Assembly: GCF_964340395.1 (NCBI RefSeq) | Contig: NC_135560.1 | Coordinates: 24,522,675-24,586,674, forward strand | DNA: 64,000 bases | DNA from: Glandiceps talaboti | Taxonomy: Eukaryota; Hemichordata; Enteropneusta; Spengelidae | Direction of reading: 5' to 3' | In this document: piece by piece, positions 1 to 14,335 of the stretch | Layout of the letters: each line of letters begins with the position of its first letter | How positions within the stretch are numbered: the stretch's first letter is position 1 | The notes under the pieces: generated by a model | The model's input: only the letters and a program-made list of their open reading frames with translations | The model's database searches: none | What the model was told of the DNA's origin: nothing | Made by a program: the position numbers and the translations under genes

Positions 1-564
1 AATTGACAGATAGAAATGCGAGGTATCACCAAGTATAGTCCATTTGTCTACCAAATTTACATGTCATGTATATTGGCATGTAGAAATCTGTGGCCATATC
101 AACACTTTTAGTCCATATATCACCTTATGGTCTTCAGAGATAAACCTCAAACAGCAAATGGGTAGTGTTGAATTTCCTGTTTAAAAAAACAGATAGAAGG
201 AATATCAGATATAAAGTAAAAAAAAAAACGGCAAGACATTATTGTCTTTTTATAGGCTGCATTGGGATAAAATATGACATTTACATCTTACACACCTTTA
301 TGAAGTTAATGTAATGACATTATCTATGAGTGTCATGTTTCCTTTATTTTAAGTGATCACACCAAAGTGAGAGAGTAAATGTGTGAAGTCCTCGTTGAAA
401 ACGGTTGCTATGCATCGTATTCATCCATGTAAAGTTTTTTGTATCTTGTATATCGTTCAAACCTGTTGCATGTTGAGTGTTTCCTTTCCCCACATGATTT
501 TGCCCTTGCCTTTCATTACCGTATATCATTAAGAGCTAATAGTAGTGTTAACAATGATATTTGT

Positions 565-1560
565 GAATTGGTATATGGAAAATTGTTCAAATGAAAATGA
601 TTGCATCAGGTATGTGCATTTTGGGTTTTAAAAATGTGACTACTCACTCTAACTGTGTCATTTATTGTTCGTTTCTCTAATGTTATACATAATAACATAT
701 TTGAAGAGTACGTAAAACATGTTTTCAGGAGATATATACGTTGTCTTGGATATGTTCACAATTTTGGGAGTCTGACGTCATTGACTTTTGGTCAAAAAAC
801 TTAAAAGCCACTTGACAGATTGGTCTGAAATTTTGGGGGAAAGTTCTTAGGGATGTGTAGATTAAGAATTTTTCATGACATGATGATCCCATCAGTGATA
901 TGCAAGTTAGATATAAAATATGTGTCTTTGTGGTCAAAAATCTTTAATTTCAAAACTACAGAGCAGATATGAATGATAAACATTCAAGAAATGTATGCAA
1001 CTATACCTAGCAACTGACTACACCCATAGCAACAGCTAATGGGGATGTATATTGCAATGATATCAGCAGGGCAAATGAAAAAACTTTCAAAACAAATGTA
1101 TGCAAATATACCTAGCAACAAGACCGCTCCCATACCAACAGCCAAATGATCATGTATATTGCAAAGATAACAGTGATTATAGATCACGAATAAACATTCA
1201 AATGTATGCAAATATACCTAGCAACAAGACAGCACCCATAGCAACAGTCATATTATGATGTACATCGCAAGAAAATATCAGGGATTCACAGACAAGTGAA
1301 CAAACATTCAATAAATATTATGCAAATAGGTCTGGCAACATGACCACACCCATAGCAACAGCCAAATGATCACATACATTGCAAAGATAACAACAGGGCT
1401 GGATAGGCAACTGGATAGTCATTCAGCAAATGAACGCAAATACCTAGCATGGATCAGCATATGGATAAACATTTTTAAAAATTGTACAATTATGCTACAA
1501 CACCATTGGCCCTATTTTGTTACTCAATGGCAGCTATATTTGAAGTGAACAATCAGGATT
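565..1560 (+). repeat. Composite interspersed repeat family 1, copy 1 (NCBP1 intron)
   Basis: The stretch shares successive blocks with 32918-34370. These include an AAATTGTTCAAAT..AAATGAT block, TTCATGACATGATGAT, ATCAGTGATATGCAA, and then reiterated units of about 110-130 bp. Each unit contains ACCCATAGCAACAG, CCAAATGATCAC and ATTGCAAAGATAACA. Both copies have the same orientation. No coding capacity is seen. Confidence 0.7.
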
Positions 1561-1990
1561 TCCCAATTAACTCAAAAATGTTAATGCAAAGAAACTACAT
1601 TAAAGTGGCTACCCCTATATTGCCAGGATTAAACTTTCTTTTTAAATTTTAGACTTTGACCTAGACCTTGGTCTTCAGGTTCAGTTACTGAAGTTCAGGA
1701 ATTGTATGCAATATATATCACAGACACTTTTAGTATTTACTTGTTACCACCAATTTCTTTTAAATCATGCCTCCATTCAGTGACATTTGTGGGGCGTATG
1801 TCTTCTATTAATACTTTTTAATGATTTATAATTTGTGTTGATACAGTTCAACAGTTTTACTCTTCTATCCACTAATGGGGACTGAGGACCCCAAAGTATT
1901 GCATATTAAGTAGTTAATTTGTATAAGTATACATTTGTGCAAATTTATGCATATCTCACTGTTGTTTGTTTGCTGTGTTTTCTGTTCCAG

Positions 1991-4900
1991 ATGAGACCAG
2001 TTTTAACCCTCTGAAGATAGACGTGTTTGTCCTTACAGTGTTACACATGGGCAGCAAGTCTTTCAGCCATTCATTCAGTGCCCTTGCCAAGTAAGTCTGA
2101 TCATCACACAGTCAATGAATTATTTTCTTTGTTTAAATTTCAACCAAAATAAACTTTGCTCTAAGCAGTATTGGTAGCATTATCATTATATAGACATCAG
2201 TAATTTCACAGACAAGTTTGTTACTTGTCTGTGGTAATTTAAAGCCCAAGGTGCAACCAGGTTAGGTGCCCATGTTACAGAAGTAGGTTTGCACATGTGC
2301 AATGGAATATGTTTGTTTATCTGGGAGGAGCATTTGGTAAATCTGACCCAGGTAGTTTATCAATATATAAGCACTTGTTCACACATATCTATTACATGTA
2401 GGTCTTGCCTAATCCAAAGAATACCTTGTGGTGCCTTGTTATATTTTTTTGTGTTTCTGCTACGTTTTTTTTTCCTGTGTGTACATAGAGCCACACACCC
2501 AGTCTGGGTGAAACACATATTTCGACATAAAGATCTCAAAAATTATATTTTGAGGGACCTGTTCCAACACCATCCAAACACTGTTACACAGTGACAATTT
2601 GTGTAATTGAAATTGTAAACTGATATTCTTGGGTATGAACTAACTTCATCATGAAATGTTACATGTATCATTTGTACACAGTACTAGATGTGCAGTTGCT
2701 CACTAGCGTCTGCATTGGGTCGATCATTACATAAATTTGAAAACACCAAAATTGTTAGATAGATGACAAAATTTTTTATTGTGATTTACAGATTACATGT
2801 AGATCGTGTTTTGAAAACATAATCAGAAAAACTTCAAAATTAACTTCACAACTTGTGATCGCAGAGAGATTGTGATTGACTGTGATTGACTGTGATTGAC
2901 GTCGCATGCGACGAATTGCATCGTGCACGCGCTCCATCGGCAGGGTCTTGTGACGTCGCTAGGTACGTCGCAAGGAAACAGACACGTCAGCTTTTCTGCA
3001 ACTCGTCGCAAGTTGCTTCTTGAGTTGCTTCATGCAATTGCACCATGTAACCACCTCGTCACATCGCAAGTAATAACCTTTAACAATCATATTTTCCTTG
3101 GCTGAACAAAGAAAATTGCTTTGAAATAACATCTAAGTATACCTACAAAACATTTAAATTCTTTACATACCTCTAATGTTATTTCTGTCATAAAACCATG
3201 TAAACTCTGTATACCTCTAATGTTATTTCTGTCATAAAACCATGTAAACTCTATACCTCTAATGTTATTTCTGTCATAAAACCATGTAAACTCTGTATAT
3301 CTCTCATGTTATTTCTGTCATGAAAACCATGTAAACTCTGTATACCTCTAATAATAATAATAATAATGTTCTTATATAGCGCTTTCCCACTCCGTGCTCA
3401 AAGTGCTTTACAATTATTACCCCTGGCTCGGATCAGAACGGCACAACAGCCCTTTAGTCTTCCTCAACTCCCCGGGGAGCATACAATCCATTGCAGCCGT
3501 TTAAGCGCATAGGATTAAAGCCTTCACATTGCAACCTACATCCTACCAGGTCCCCAAATATACAGCTAGGTTGACTGAGGCACAGTCGTGGTTCAAATCT
3601 TGCCCAAGGACTTTAGCCACTCAGAAACAAACAGCAGGCAGCGACGGGGCTCTAACCTGCAACCTGTAGATTCCAAGCCGGTCACGCTAACCATTCACCC
3701 ATCATGACTCCACTAATGTTATTTCTGTCATGAAACATCTGCTTAATAGTAATACCACAATTCAAGTACTAAACTATCAAATAGTTTATCATTAAAATTA
3801 ATGTCATCACATTGAAATAAAACACTACAACATATGGAAATTAACAGTATAAAGCAATTCCTACCCTGTTACTGTATGATCAGTAGATGTAGACGTTCAC
3901 TATCCTGGTTGCCGATTTCTTGTGTATCTTCCGAGAACTAGAAACACACACTGATCAATCAAAAACATGTCTAAAGCACCAGAATCCAGTACACGTGAAT
4001 ACTCAAACTGAACAAGTAATCCACTTATCATTTCAGAAGTGGTTCCAGTCACATGTCAAAGTGCGATGTCATGTGAGTTGATGATGCAAAATAATGTAAT
4101 TGCTCGTGGTTTAACACATGACGCCCTTCATGAAAATGAAGGGGATATGAAGGAGTACGTCAGACATTATGAAACTAGTATTAAACCCAAGTAAAAGCTA
4201 CTGTAGAGAACAATATATTTTCAAAGTTAAATTGACATTGGAGACTACCATATGTTCTTTTAATTACAAAATAACTATTAACATAATTATTTTATTATGT
4301 CTAACAAATGTCACACTGAAATTTAGGAATGATTCCCCAAAACTTTGCTTTGTTCCAAAACTACTGAGCAGGTTAGGCTGAAATTTAATAGGGATGGATC
4401 TATTGACGTATATATGAAGAAATGTTTTATAATGATGTTATCAGTGATATGCAAGTTAGGTGATGTTTCTAGAAAAGTTATTCCGCAGATTTTCTTCAAA
4501 ATGTTTTGACACAATTGGCCCTAGCAACCATGACCATGCTCTTAGCAATAACCAAATAGGGACTTAGATATTCAAAAATATATGGAGTACACATGTGTCA
4601 TTGCTAAATGAATTGAAAGCCATACAGGTAAAGACTCCTACATTGTGACAGATGGATTGAAAAGTGTGAAGAGGTCAGGGATAAATATAACACTATCACA
4701 TGTTAAAGTGACAAATTACACATTTTAACCAATGTGACAAATTACACATTTTAACCAATGTGACAAATTACACATTTTAACCAGCATGACAAATTACACA
4801 TTTTAACCAACGTGACTAATTACACATTTTAACCAGCATGACAAATTACACATTTTAACCAATGTGACAAATTACACATTTTAACCAGCATGACAAATTA

Positions 4901-7900
4901 CACATTTTAACCAATGTGACAAATTACACATTTTAACCAGTGTGACAAATTACACATTTTAACCAGCGTGACAAATTACACATTTTAACCAGCGTGACAA
5001 ATTACACATTTTAACCAGCGTGACAAATTACACATTTTAACCAGTGTGACAAATTACACATTTTAACCAATCTGACAAATTACACATTTTAACCAGTGTG
5101 ACAAATTACACATTTTAACCAATGTGACAAATTACACATTTTAACCAATGTGACAAATTACACATTTTAACCAGCATGACAAATTACACATTTTAACCAA
5201 TGTGACAAATTACACATTTTAACCAGTGTGACAAATTACACATTTTAACCAATGTGACAAATTACACATTTTAACCAATGTGACAAATTACACATTTTAA
5301 CCAACATGACAAATTACACATTTTAACCAGCATGACAAATTACACATTTTAACCAGCGTGACAAATTACACATTTTAACCAATGTGACAAATTACACATT
5401 TTAACCAACATGACAAATTACACATTTTAACCAGCATGACAAATTACACATTTTAACCAATGTGACAAATTACACATTTTAACCAATGTGACAAATTACA
5501 CATTTTAACCAATGTGACAAATTACACATTTTAACCAATGTGACAAATTACACATTTTAACCAATGTGACAAATTACACATTTTAACCAGTGTGACAAAT
5601 TACACATTTTAACCAATGTGACAAATTACACATTTTAACCAGTGTGACAAATTACACATTTTAACCAGTGTGACAAATTACACATTTTAACCAGCGTGAC
5701 AAATTACACATTTTAACCAACGTGACAAATTACACATTTTAACCAGTGTGACAAATTACACATTTTAACCAATGTGACAAATTACACATTTTAACCAATG
5801 TGACAAATTACACATTTTAACCAACATGACAAATTACACATTTTAACCAGCATGACAAATTACACATTTTAACCAGCGTGACAAATTACACATTTTAACA
5901 AATGTGACAAATTACACATTTTAACCAACATGACAAATTACACATTTTAACCAGCATGACAAATTACACATTTTAACCAATGTGACAAATTACACATTTT
6001 AACCAATGTGACAAATTACACATTTTAACCAGCATGACAAATTACACATTTTAACCAATGTGACAAATTACACATTTTAACCAGCGTGACAAATTACACA
6101 TTTTAACCAATGTGACAAATTACACATTTTAACCAATGTGACAAATTACACATTTTAACCAATGTGACAAATTACACATTTTAACCAGCATGACAAATTA
6201 CACATTTTAACCAATGTGACAAATTACACATTTTAACCAGTGTGACAAATTACACATTTTAACCAGTGTGACAAATTACACATTTTAACCAACTTGACAA
6301 ATTACACATTTTAACCAATGTGACAAATTACACATTTTAACCAGCATGACAAATTACACATTTTAACCAATGTGACAAATTACACGTTTTAACCAATGTG
6401 ACAAATTACACATTTTAACCAATGTGACAAATTACACATTTTAACCAACATGACAAATTACACATTTTAACCAGTGTGACAAATTACACATTTTAACCAA
6501 CGTGACAAATTACACATTTTAACCAGTGTGACAAATTACACATTTTAACCAGCATGACAAATTACACATTTTAACCAATGTGACAAATTACACGTTTTAA
6601 CCAATGTGACAAATTACACATTTTAACCAATGTGACAAATTACACATTTTAACCAACATGACAAATTACACATTTTAACCAGTGTGACAAATTACACATT
6701 TTAACCAACATGACAAATTACACATTTTAACCAGTGTGACAAATTACACGTTTGAACTTGACAAATTAAATGTTTTAACCAGTGTGACAAATTATGTATT
6801 TGAACCAACATGACAAAGTTCCTGTTCTAACCAACACATTTTAACCAATGTCACAAATTATGCACCTTAACAAACATGACAAATTTCATGTTACCATGGT
6901 TTCCCAACTAAATCATGGTGCAGCGTCGAAATCTATGAAAGTTTATCACATTTCTCCACACTGTTACATGTACCAGGTTTCTAAAATGATAGGCTATTTA
7001 AGACAACGTTACTATTCACAGACATTGGGTATTATTAAACAAATTACTCTTGTTTTCCCTATGTAATAAACCTTTTTTTAATACCTTTTTGTGTAGGTTT
7101 CACTCAGTCTTTAAAGCTTTGGCAGAAAGTGAAGAAAGTCAAATGTATTTATTGAGTAAAGTGTATGAAATTTGGCAAAACCATCAACAGGTAAGTTTCC
7201 TGTATTATTAAATAAGTCTATTTCACCACTTTTATGACGTCTATGTGACCCACATTCAGGAGTTTCTGGATGCTCCAAAAATAAATTTAATCGGAACAAG
7301 AATTGCAAATCTCTTTAATATTTTAGCTCACTAGGAAAGCCTTTTTTCTTGGGAGAGGTATTGTGGCAATTAGTAATTGGGCTGCATGTTTACAATTTGA
7401 TGTATTAAATTTAGCCTAAAAGTAACACCTGACATACGCAAATGTCATGAATGACTACTATGAAAAGTAAATACTAACAGAAATGGATTGTTTGTGTAAA
7501 TGACTCAAACCTGATACATAATGTATTTCTTTCCGTGGTACTTGGTTGCAACATTACATCAATGTTATATACATTTAGTATAGGAGAGAGGCAGTCAGTA
7601 AATAGGTGATCTTGCTGCTAGACTATCAGTTAGGTGGTCAGTCACCTCAACATAATCATCCAAGTCAGGGTCAAAAAAATAAATTGTTAATTGTTGAGAT
7701 GACACAGAGGCATTCATGAGTCATGTAAGATTTATACTACACTTAAGTCTTTAATGAGAACCACTTTCCTGTAAAGGAGAATACTTGTTCCAGGAAATAA
7801 AGGTGTTTTTTATAAACTTTGGGTTGTAGAGAGTCATTTTATGATTTTACATCACTTATATTATGCACGATTGCTGAAAAATATGAAGTAAAAAATTATT

Positions 7901-10900
7901 GGCTGTCCATTGTTTAGTGGCAGCCCTTACTGGTGGTCATATGTTGTCTCATGGGGGCTATCCTCATAAATATGGAATGGTTTAACACTGCATATTCATG
8001 AGTATGGAACACATGTGCATTGAATATTCCTGAGTTGTCTTGTGTTATGTTGCCTAGTACATAATTTCCACACATGACTTGATTCGACATTTCTTCCATA
8101 CTCATGAATATGAAGTGTTCAACCATTCCATACTTATAGGCTAGCCTCCATGAGTCAATGTGCAACAGCTAATAAGGGCTACCACTAAACAATGTACAGC
8201 CAATAATTTTCACTTTGTATTTCTTGGCAATTGCGTATAATGTAAGTGATGTAATATCATACAGTGACTCTCTATAACCCAAAGTTTGCAGAAATGTCTT
8301 TATTTCCTGAAGTAGCATTCCCCTTTAAATTACTCATTGTCAGCTAACTGCTTGTATCGTGAATTGTCCTCATTTTTACTGCCTGAATAAAACCTAAACT
8401 TCTTGAATGCTCCTTACCTGCTTACTACTCACTATACACAAATGACTATAACTAGGAGTGTCCACAACAGTCAAGTATTCCATCTAGCAGAATCCTAATT
8501 GTTCTCATGTCATCAATTCTTAGGTGTGCTAAGTCTAAGACGTAAACATTTGTTTTCTGTGGCGAACAATTTCTAGGTTCTATAGTTAAGGCTATAAAGA
8601 TGTAAACAGTTTTCTGTGGCAAACAATTAGTTAGATAATGAATATCAGGAGATAAAGGTAAAGGGAAATAAGTTCATCACTAGGATGATGATATGCAGGT
8701 TATCAACTACATCAGAATAAATGTCCAGTAGTTGTGAGTGTTGTTTGTTTATTTTTGCACAGATCATAGACCTTGAATTCTTGTAGTGGAGCTAGTTACA
8801 TATGTCTTTATTCAGCCAAGGAAAACATGAATGACCTATGGAGCCTCTCACTACAAGTCTAAAGGCAAATAGTGACAAAACCCTTAGGCCATGAGAATTT
8901 TGCAAATGAAAGAAGGAAAATATTTAGGAATAACACCTCAAGCATTATTTAATAATGTTATATTTGGAAAAACGAAGGTTATTTGGTATGTGTTGACATT
9001 TCAAGTATTGACTGAACTACATAGACATCAACACAAGTTTTCATGAAAAAGAACAACCATTGCATAAAAACCCATATTTTTGTTTGAATGTGTTCAAACT
9101 GGCTTGTGTATATGGTATAATTAATGACATGAACCAAAGTATTAGTAGTAGTACTAAATAAGTACAAAAAGGGCTTTACTCTTCAACTAACTTCACACCT
9201 CTTTTTCAAGAATTTTGAATTGACCCAAGTATCAGATATTGTTAGGGTGCTAAAGTACAGGATTTAAAATTTAAAACTGAACAAACATTTCCTGAGTTAT
9301 TTCAAAATTATGATGTGATTCAAAGGCAGTTTTACAAAATGATTTATCTTTGTCAGGTTGATTAATCTGTGTTTATATGTAAAATTATTGCAAGCCAATC
9401 AATGAAGGAAATCTTTTATAAATCTTCTAGATGATTTCTGTATTGGTGGACAAAATGTTGCGGACACAGATTGTGGACTGTGCATCTGTAGCAAACTGGT
9501 TGTTTTCAAAGGATATGGCCAAAGACTTTACCAGGTGGGTAGTAAAACTGATAGCCACTGGGGTATCCGGTTAGACTTTACCTAAAACTTATAGTCTGTG
9601 GGGTAGCCTGTTAGACTTTACAAGGTGGGTAGTAAAACTTATAGTCGATGGGGTAGCCGGTTAGACTTTATTAGGTGGGTAGTAAAACTTATAGCCAATG
9701 GGGTAGCCTGTTAGACTTTACCAGGTGGATAAGTAAAACTGATAGCCACTGGGGTATCCGGTTAGACTTTACTAGGTGGGTAGTAAAACTTATAGTCTGT
9801 GGGGTAGCTGGTTAAACTTTACCAGTTGGGTAGTAAAACTTATAGCCAATGGGGGAGCCTGTTAGACTTTACCAGGTGGGTAGTAAAACTTATAGTCGGT
9901 GGGGTAGTCAGTTAGACTTTACCAGGTGGGTAGTAAAACTTATAGTCAGTGGGGTAGCCGGTTAGACTTTATTAGGTGGGTAGTAAAACTTATAGCCAAT
10001 GGGGTAGCCTGTTAGACTTTACCAGGTGGATAAGTAAAACTGATAGCCACTGGGGTATCCGGTTAGACTTTACTAGGTGGGTAGTAAAACTTATAGTCTG
10101 TGGGGTAGCTGGTTAGACTTTACCAGGTGGGTAGTAAAACTTATAGTCGGTGGGGTAGTCAGTTAGACTTTACCAGGTGGGTAGTAAAACTTATAGTCAG
10201 TGGGGTAGCCGGTTAGACTTTACCAGGTGGGTAGTAAAACTTATAGTCAGTGGTGTAGCTGGTTAGACTTTACTAGTTTGGTAATAAAACTTATAGTTAG
10301 TGGCGTGGCCTGTTAGACTTTACTAGTTTGGTAGTAAAACTTATAGTTAGTGGCGTGGCCTGTTAGACTTTACTAGTTTGGTAGTAAAACTTAAGTAAGA
10401 CTCTATTTAAATATCATTACCCATATAAGCAAAGTATACTTTCTTCTTATACCTTGACCTTTGACTTCGACCTTTATTTTCAAGGTCAAGTAACAAATTG
10501 GTCTATAAATTGTGATGTTTTGTATCTAAAGACAAAGTTAAAATTTGCACAATAACTTTGCCACACCAGTTGGGGAAGATATGTCTTCTATGAAGACTTG
10601 TTCTCATTACTTTAACATTGAGGAATAATATTGCCTGAATTTGTCAAAACACTGCAGATACTATGTATGGGAACTGATGCAGGCCACCATCAGAAAAATG
10701 AACAAACATGTCAACAAAATTGAGAAAGAACTACATGAGGCCAGAACAAAACTGGACAAAAGGGTAAGTATTCAGTCTCTTATTTTTTTTATATCTGTAA
10801 AAATTTTAGCAATTTTCAAGTCCCATGGTGTGTGTTTTTACAAGAAAGTTATACACATGGTGTAAGCTGGTGATAAGGAATATACATTGGTGTAAGATGG

Positions 10901-13900
10901 TGATGAGGAGTACTGGTTATCTTCCAGCTAGTCCTGCAATATCCCAGCTTGAATAATCAAAGCATTACAACTATGATATCTGTCTCTCCATCAATGCCTT
11001 AAAGCAAAGTCATTGAAAATCATGTATCTAAGATTGCTCTTAAACTGTTGCAACTTGTTATTATCCAGCAGCAAATTGACCAATCACAGAGTTCCTTTTT
11101 ATCTGTTGACTGAGTAAGTTTGCAGTTTTGGGGTGGATGTCATTTCATCATGCCAAGTTTGAATTGCACACTCAGGCTTTCATTCTTTAGGTTAATTAAT
11201 AGTATTAAAAATTAGTGGCTGATCTGTTGAGAATACTCTAAACCCCAGATCTCACAGCCATACAGAAGAATTGGAGCAACTATGGTATCAAAAAGCTTAA
11301 AAACATCCACATTTGGGAGTCCTCTAAGCTTACGAATCAGCTCTTGGAGTTGAAATATAGCTTTTTTTTGCCAAGTACAGATTGGTTTTGTTTTGTAGGA
11401 TTCCAGCTTAATCTAGAGGAGAGTATTAAACCAAGGTATTTGAGCTGATACATGTACTATGATCTGTGTTTTGCTTAGATTTACACTCAAACCCAATGGG
11501 AACAAAAACGCTGTCGATGAATTTGTCTTTGAATATGTATGGCTAAATCTGAACATTCAGCCACATTATCTGCATACATTAACATATTTAAATTGTGTAG
11601 GTATTTGTCAATAAAAATACCCTCACAGCCACTTTCATTGGTGTAATTTGTACAAGGTCATTGATGACAAGAGAATAAAGTACAGGACTGAGCATACAAC
11701 CTTGATGGGTACTGATTGTACATTTAAAACATTCTGTAAGAATGTTTGTACTAGCACGATTCAAGTTTACTGTACATTGCGGAACGAAGAATGGTTAGAA
11801 AGTTACCACGAATACCACACTTTATCACTTTTATCCATAAGAAATCATGCTGAATGGAGTCAAAAGCTTTTAATAGAAAAATGTATGAACAAACAGTATG
11901 TCTACCTCCCTTCAAAGTAAGATATTTGGTTGCCACTGACTGTAATGTGAAAATATTATCTATTGTACTGTATCCCTGTCTAAAGCCTGCTTGAGCTTCA
12001 TGTTTGACATTATTTTCTTTACACCAAGATTTTCATGAAAATCTTTCCCAATACAGATAGCTGTTAAATACCTCTATAATAAAAAATTATTCAGGTCAGA
12101 GTAAGATCCCTTTTTATGTAATGGGGTGACGATGGCGTTACACCAAGCTGCAGGAAAAGAGCCAGTGAAGAAAATGTTATTAAATAATTGCTGTAGCACC
12201 AGACCAATTTGACCTAAACTATGTTTAAATATTTCAATTACTACACCATTAGGACCAGTGCCACCTGGAGTTTTATTACTGGTCATTTTCTTAATAGCCT
12301 TTGTAATCTCCAGTTGCTAAATTTCAGAATTAATGTTGGAGGTACATCTTCAACATAGTCATCAAATTGGTTATCATGCTGATGAAGGAAGTCCATAACA
12401 GAATCATGAAACTCTTGATTTAGAGTTGTTGTTGGTGGATTATTCCACAAATTATGAAAATACTCATGCCATTTATCTGCCGTTATATCAGTAGATGACT
12501 GTACTGTACTGTACGCCTGAAATTGCATACAACCCCCAGAATTCTTTAGGATTTTGTTTTGCCATAAATAATGTTTGTTTTTGTATATTCTGCAAATTCT
12601 GTTTCTTTACCTGACATAACCTTTTAAATTCCCTCTTTGATGAGTTATAATTGGCTAAATCTCGCACAGAGTTTGAACAACTAAATCTATGAAGTATGCT
12701 ATATCTTCTTTTCTTTGCATTTTGACATTCAGAATCCCACCAAGCAGGTTGTTGTGGTGTATGTGGTGTGGCGTTCTTTGAGTAGTCTTCATATCTATAG
12801 CCATGTAGTCAAATATTTCATTCAACACCTTAATCGCAAGCTCAGTGTCACCTAGTCTATCAGCTAGCCCTCGGATGTTCTTCCGATAAAATACGACACA
12901 CCGCCGAACAACGATATCGAGGATGGAACATCCGAGGTCTAGCGAATGTCATCAGGATATAAATAACTGCCAATCAGAGAACCGTATTAGCGACAAGCAC
13001 AAACAGAGGACAATAGCTAAATTTTCATGCATATTCATCTTAAGGAGGGGCTTGTATAAATAACCACCAATGCGTTAACTGAAATGTGTGAATGACAACG
13101 TCTACACACTCATCAAACTCACAATTACCATAAACCGATAAGCCATAGTAATGACGTAAATGTGTTTGTCAACACTTGCATGCAGAGATTCCCCGAGGTC
13201 ATAGGTTATTGAATATATTAAAGTATATATATATGCATAGATGGCCCAACCCACCGCTCAATGTAATCTCAATGGAATGTCCGGTCTGAAAATGACATTC
13301 GCTAGACTGTTCGGGCAGGCCCTCACATGCGAACTTCGTTCGCTTATAGATATAGCATCGAAAGAAAGCCCGAACGTCTAGCAGCAAGACTAAGTGTCAC
13401 CCTCATTATGTTCCATAAATTCATGTCAAACGACTCAAATAATTCATGAAATGTATGATATCAAGGTGAGCGACACCAAGGTGACATGCCATCTGTGTAG
13501 ACTGTTGATGAAGGCATTGACTAGATATTGTGTTTATCTGTGTAGACTGTTGGTGAAGGCATTGACTAGATATTGTGTTTATCTGTGTAGACTGTTGGTG
13601 AAGGCAGTGACTAGATATTGTGTTTATCTGTGTAGACTGTTGGTGAAGACATTGACTAGATATTGTGTTTATCTGTGTAGACTGTTGGTGAAGGCATTGA
13701 CTAGATATTGTGTTTATCTGTGTAGACTGTGGATGAAGGCATTGACTAGATATTGTGTTTATCTGTGTAGACTGTTGATGAAGGCATTGACTAGATATTG
13801 TGTTTATCTGTGTAGACTGTGGATGAAGGCATTGACTAGATATTGTGTTTATCTGTGTATACTGTTGGTGAAGGCATTGACTAGATATTGTGTTTATCTG

Positions 13901-14281
13901 TGTAGACTGTGGATGAAGGCATTGACTAGATGTTGTGTTTATCTGTGTAGACTGTGGGTGAATGCATTGACTAGATATTGTGTTTATCTGTGTAGACTGT
14001 GGATGAAGGCATTGACTAGATATTGTGTTCATCTGTGTAGACTGTGGGTGAAGGCATTGACTAGATATTGTGATTATCTGTGTAGACTGTGGGTGAAGGC
14101 ATTGACTAGATATTGTGTTTATCTGTGTAAGTAAATTCATCTGTTTCATACCCAGGAGTCACTATCCTGAATAATATAATCATGTAAATCTCCAGTACGA
14201 GAGTTGAAATCTCCAGCTAAAATGATGTAAAATTCATCTAGTTTACTGTATGCTTCTAACATGTTTTGATCTAGAATTTCA

Positions 14282-14335
<54 letters not shown>

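Noticed and set aside
4709-6755. CRISPR-like regular array
   Set aside because: Units are contiguous 26-mers with no unique spacers; it is a eukaryotic satellite.
13394-14149. 240-codon open frames on both strands
   Set aside because: They exist only because a 45-bp tandem repeat without stops is a multiple of three; no non-repeat coding sequence or splice structure supports them.
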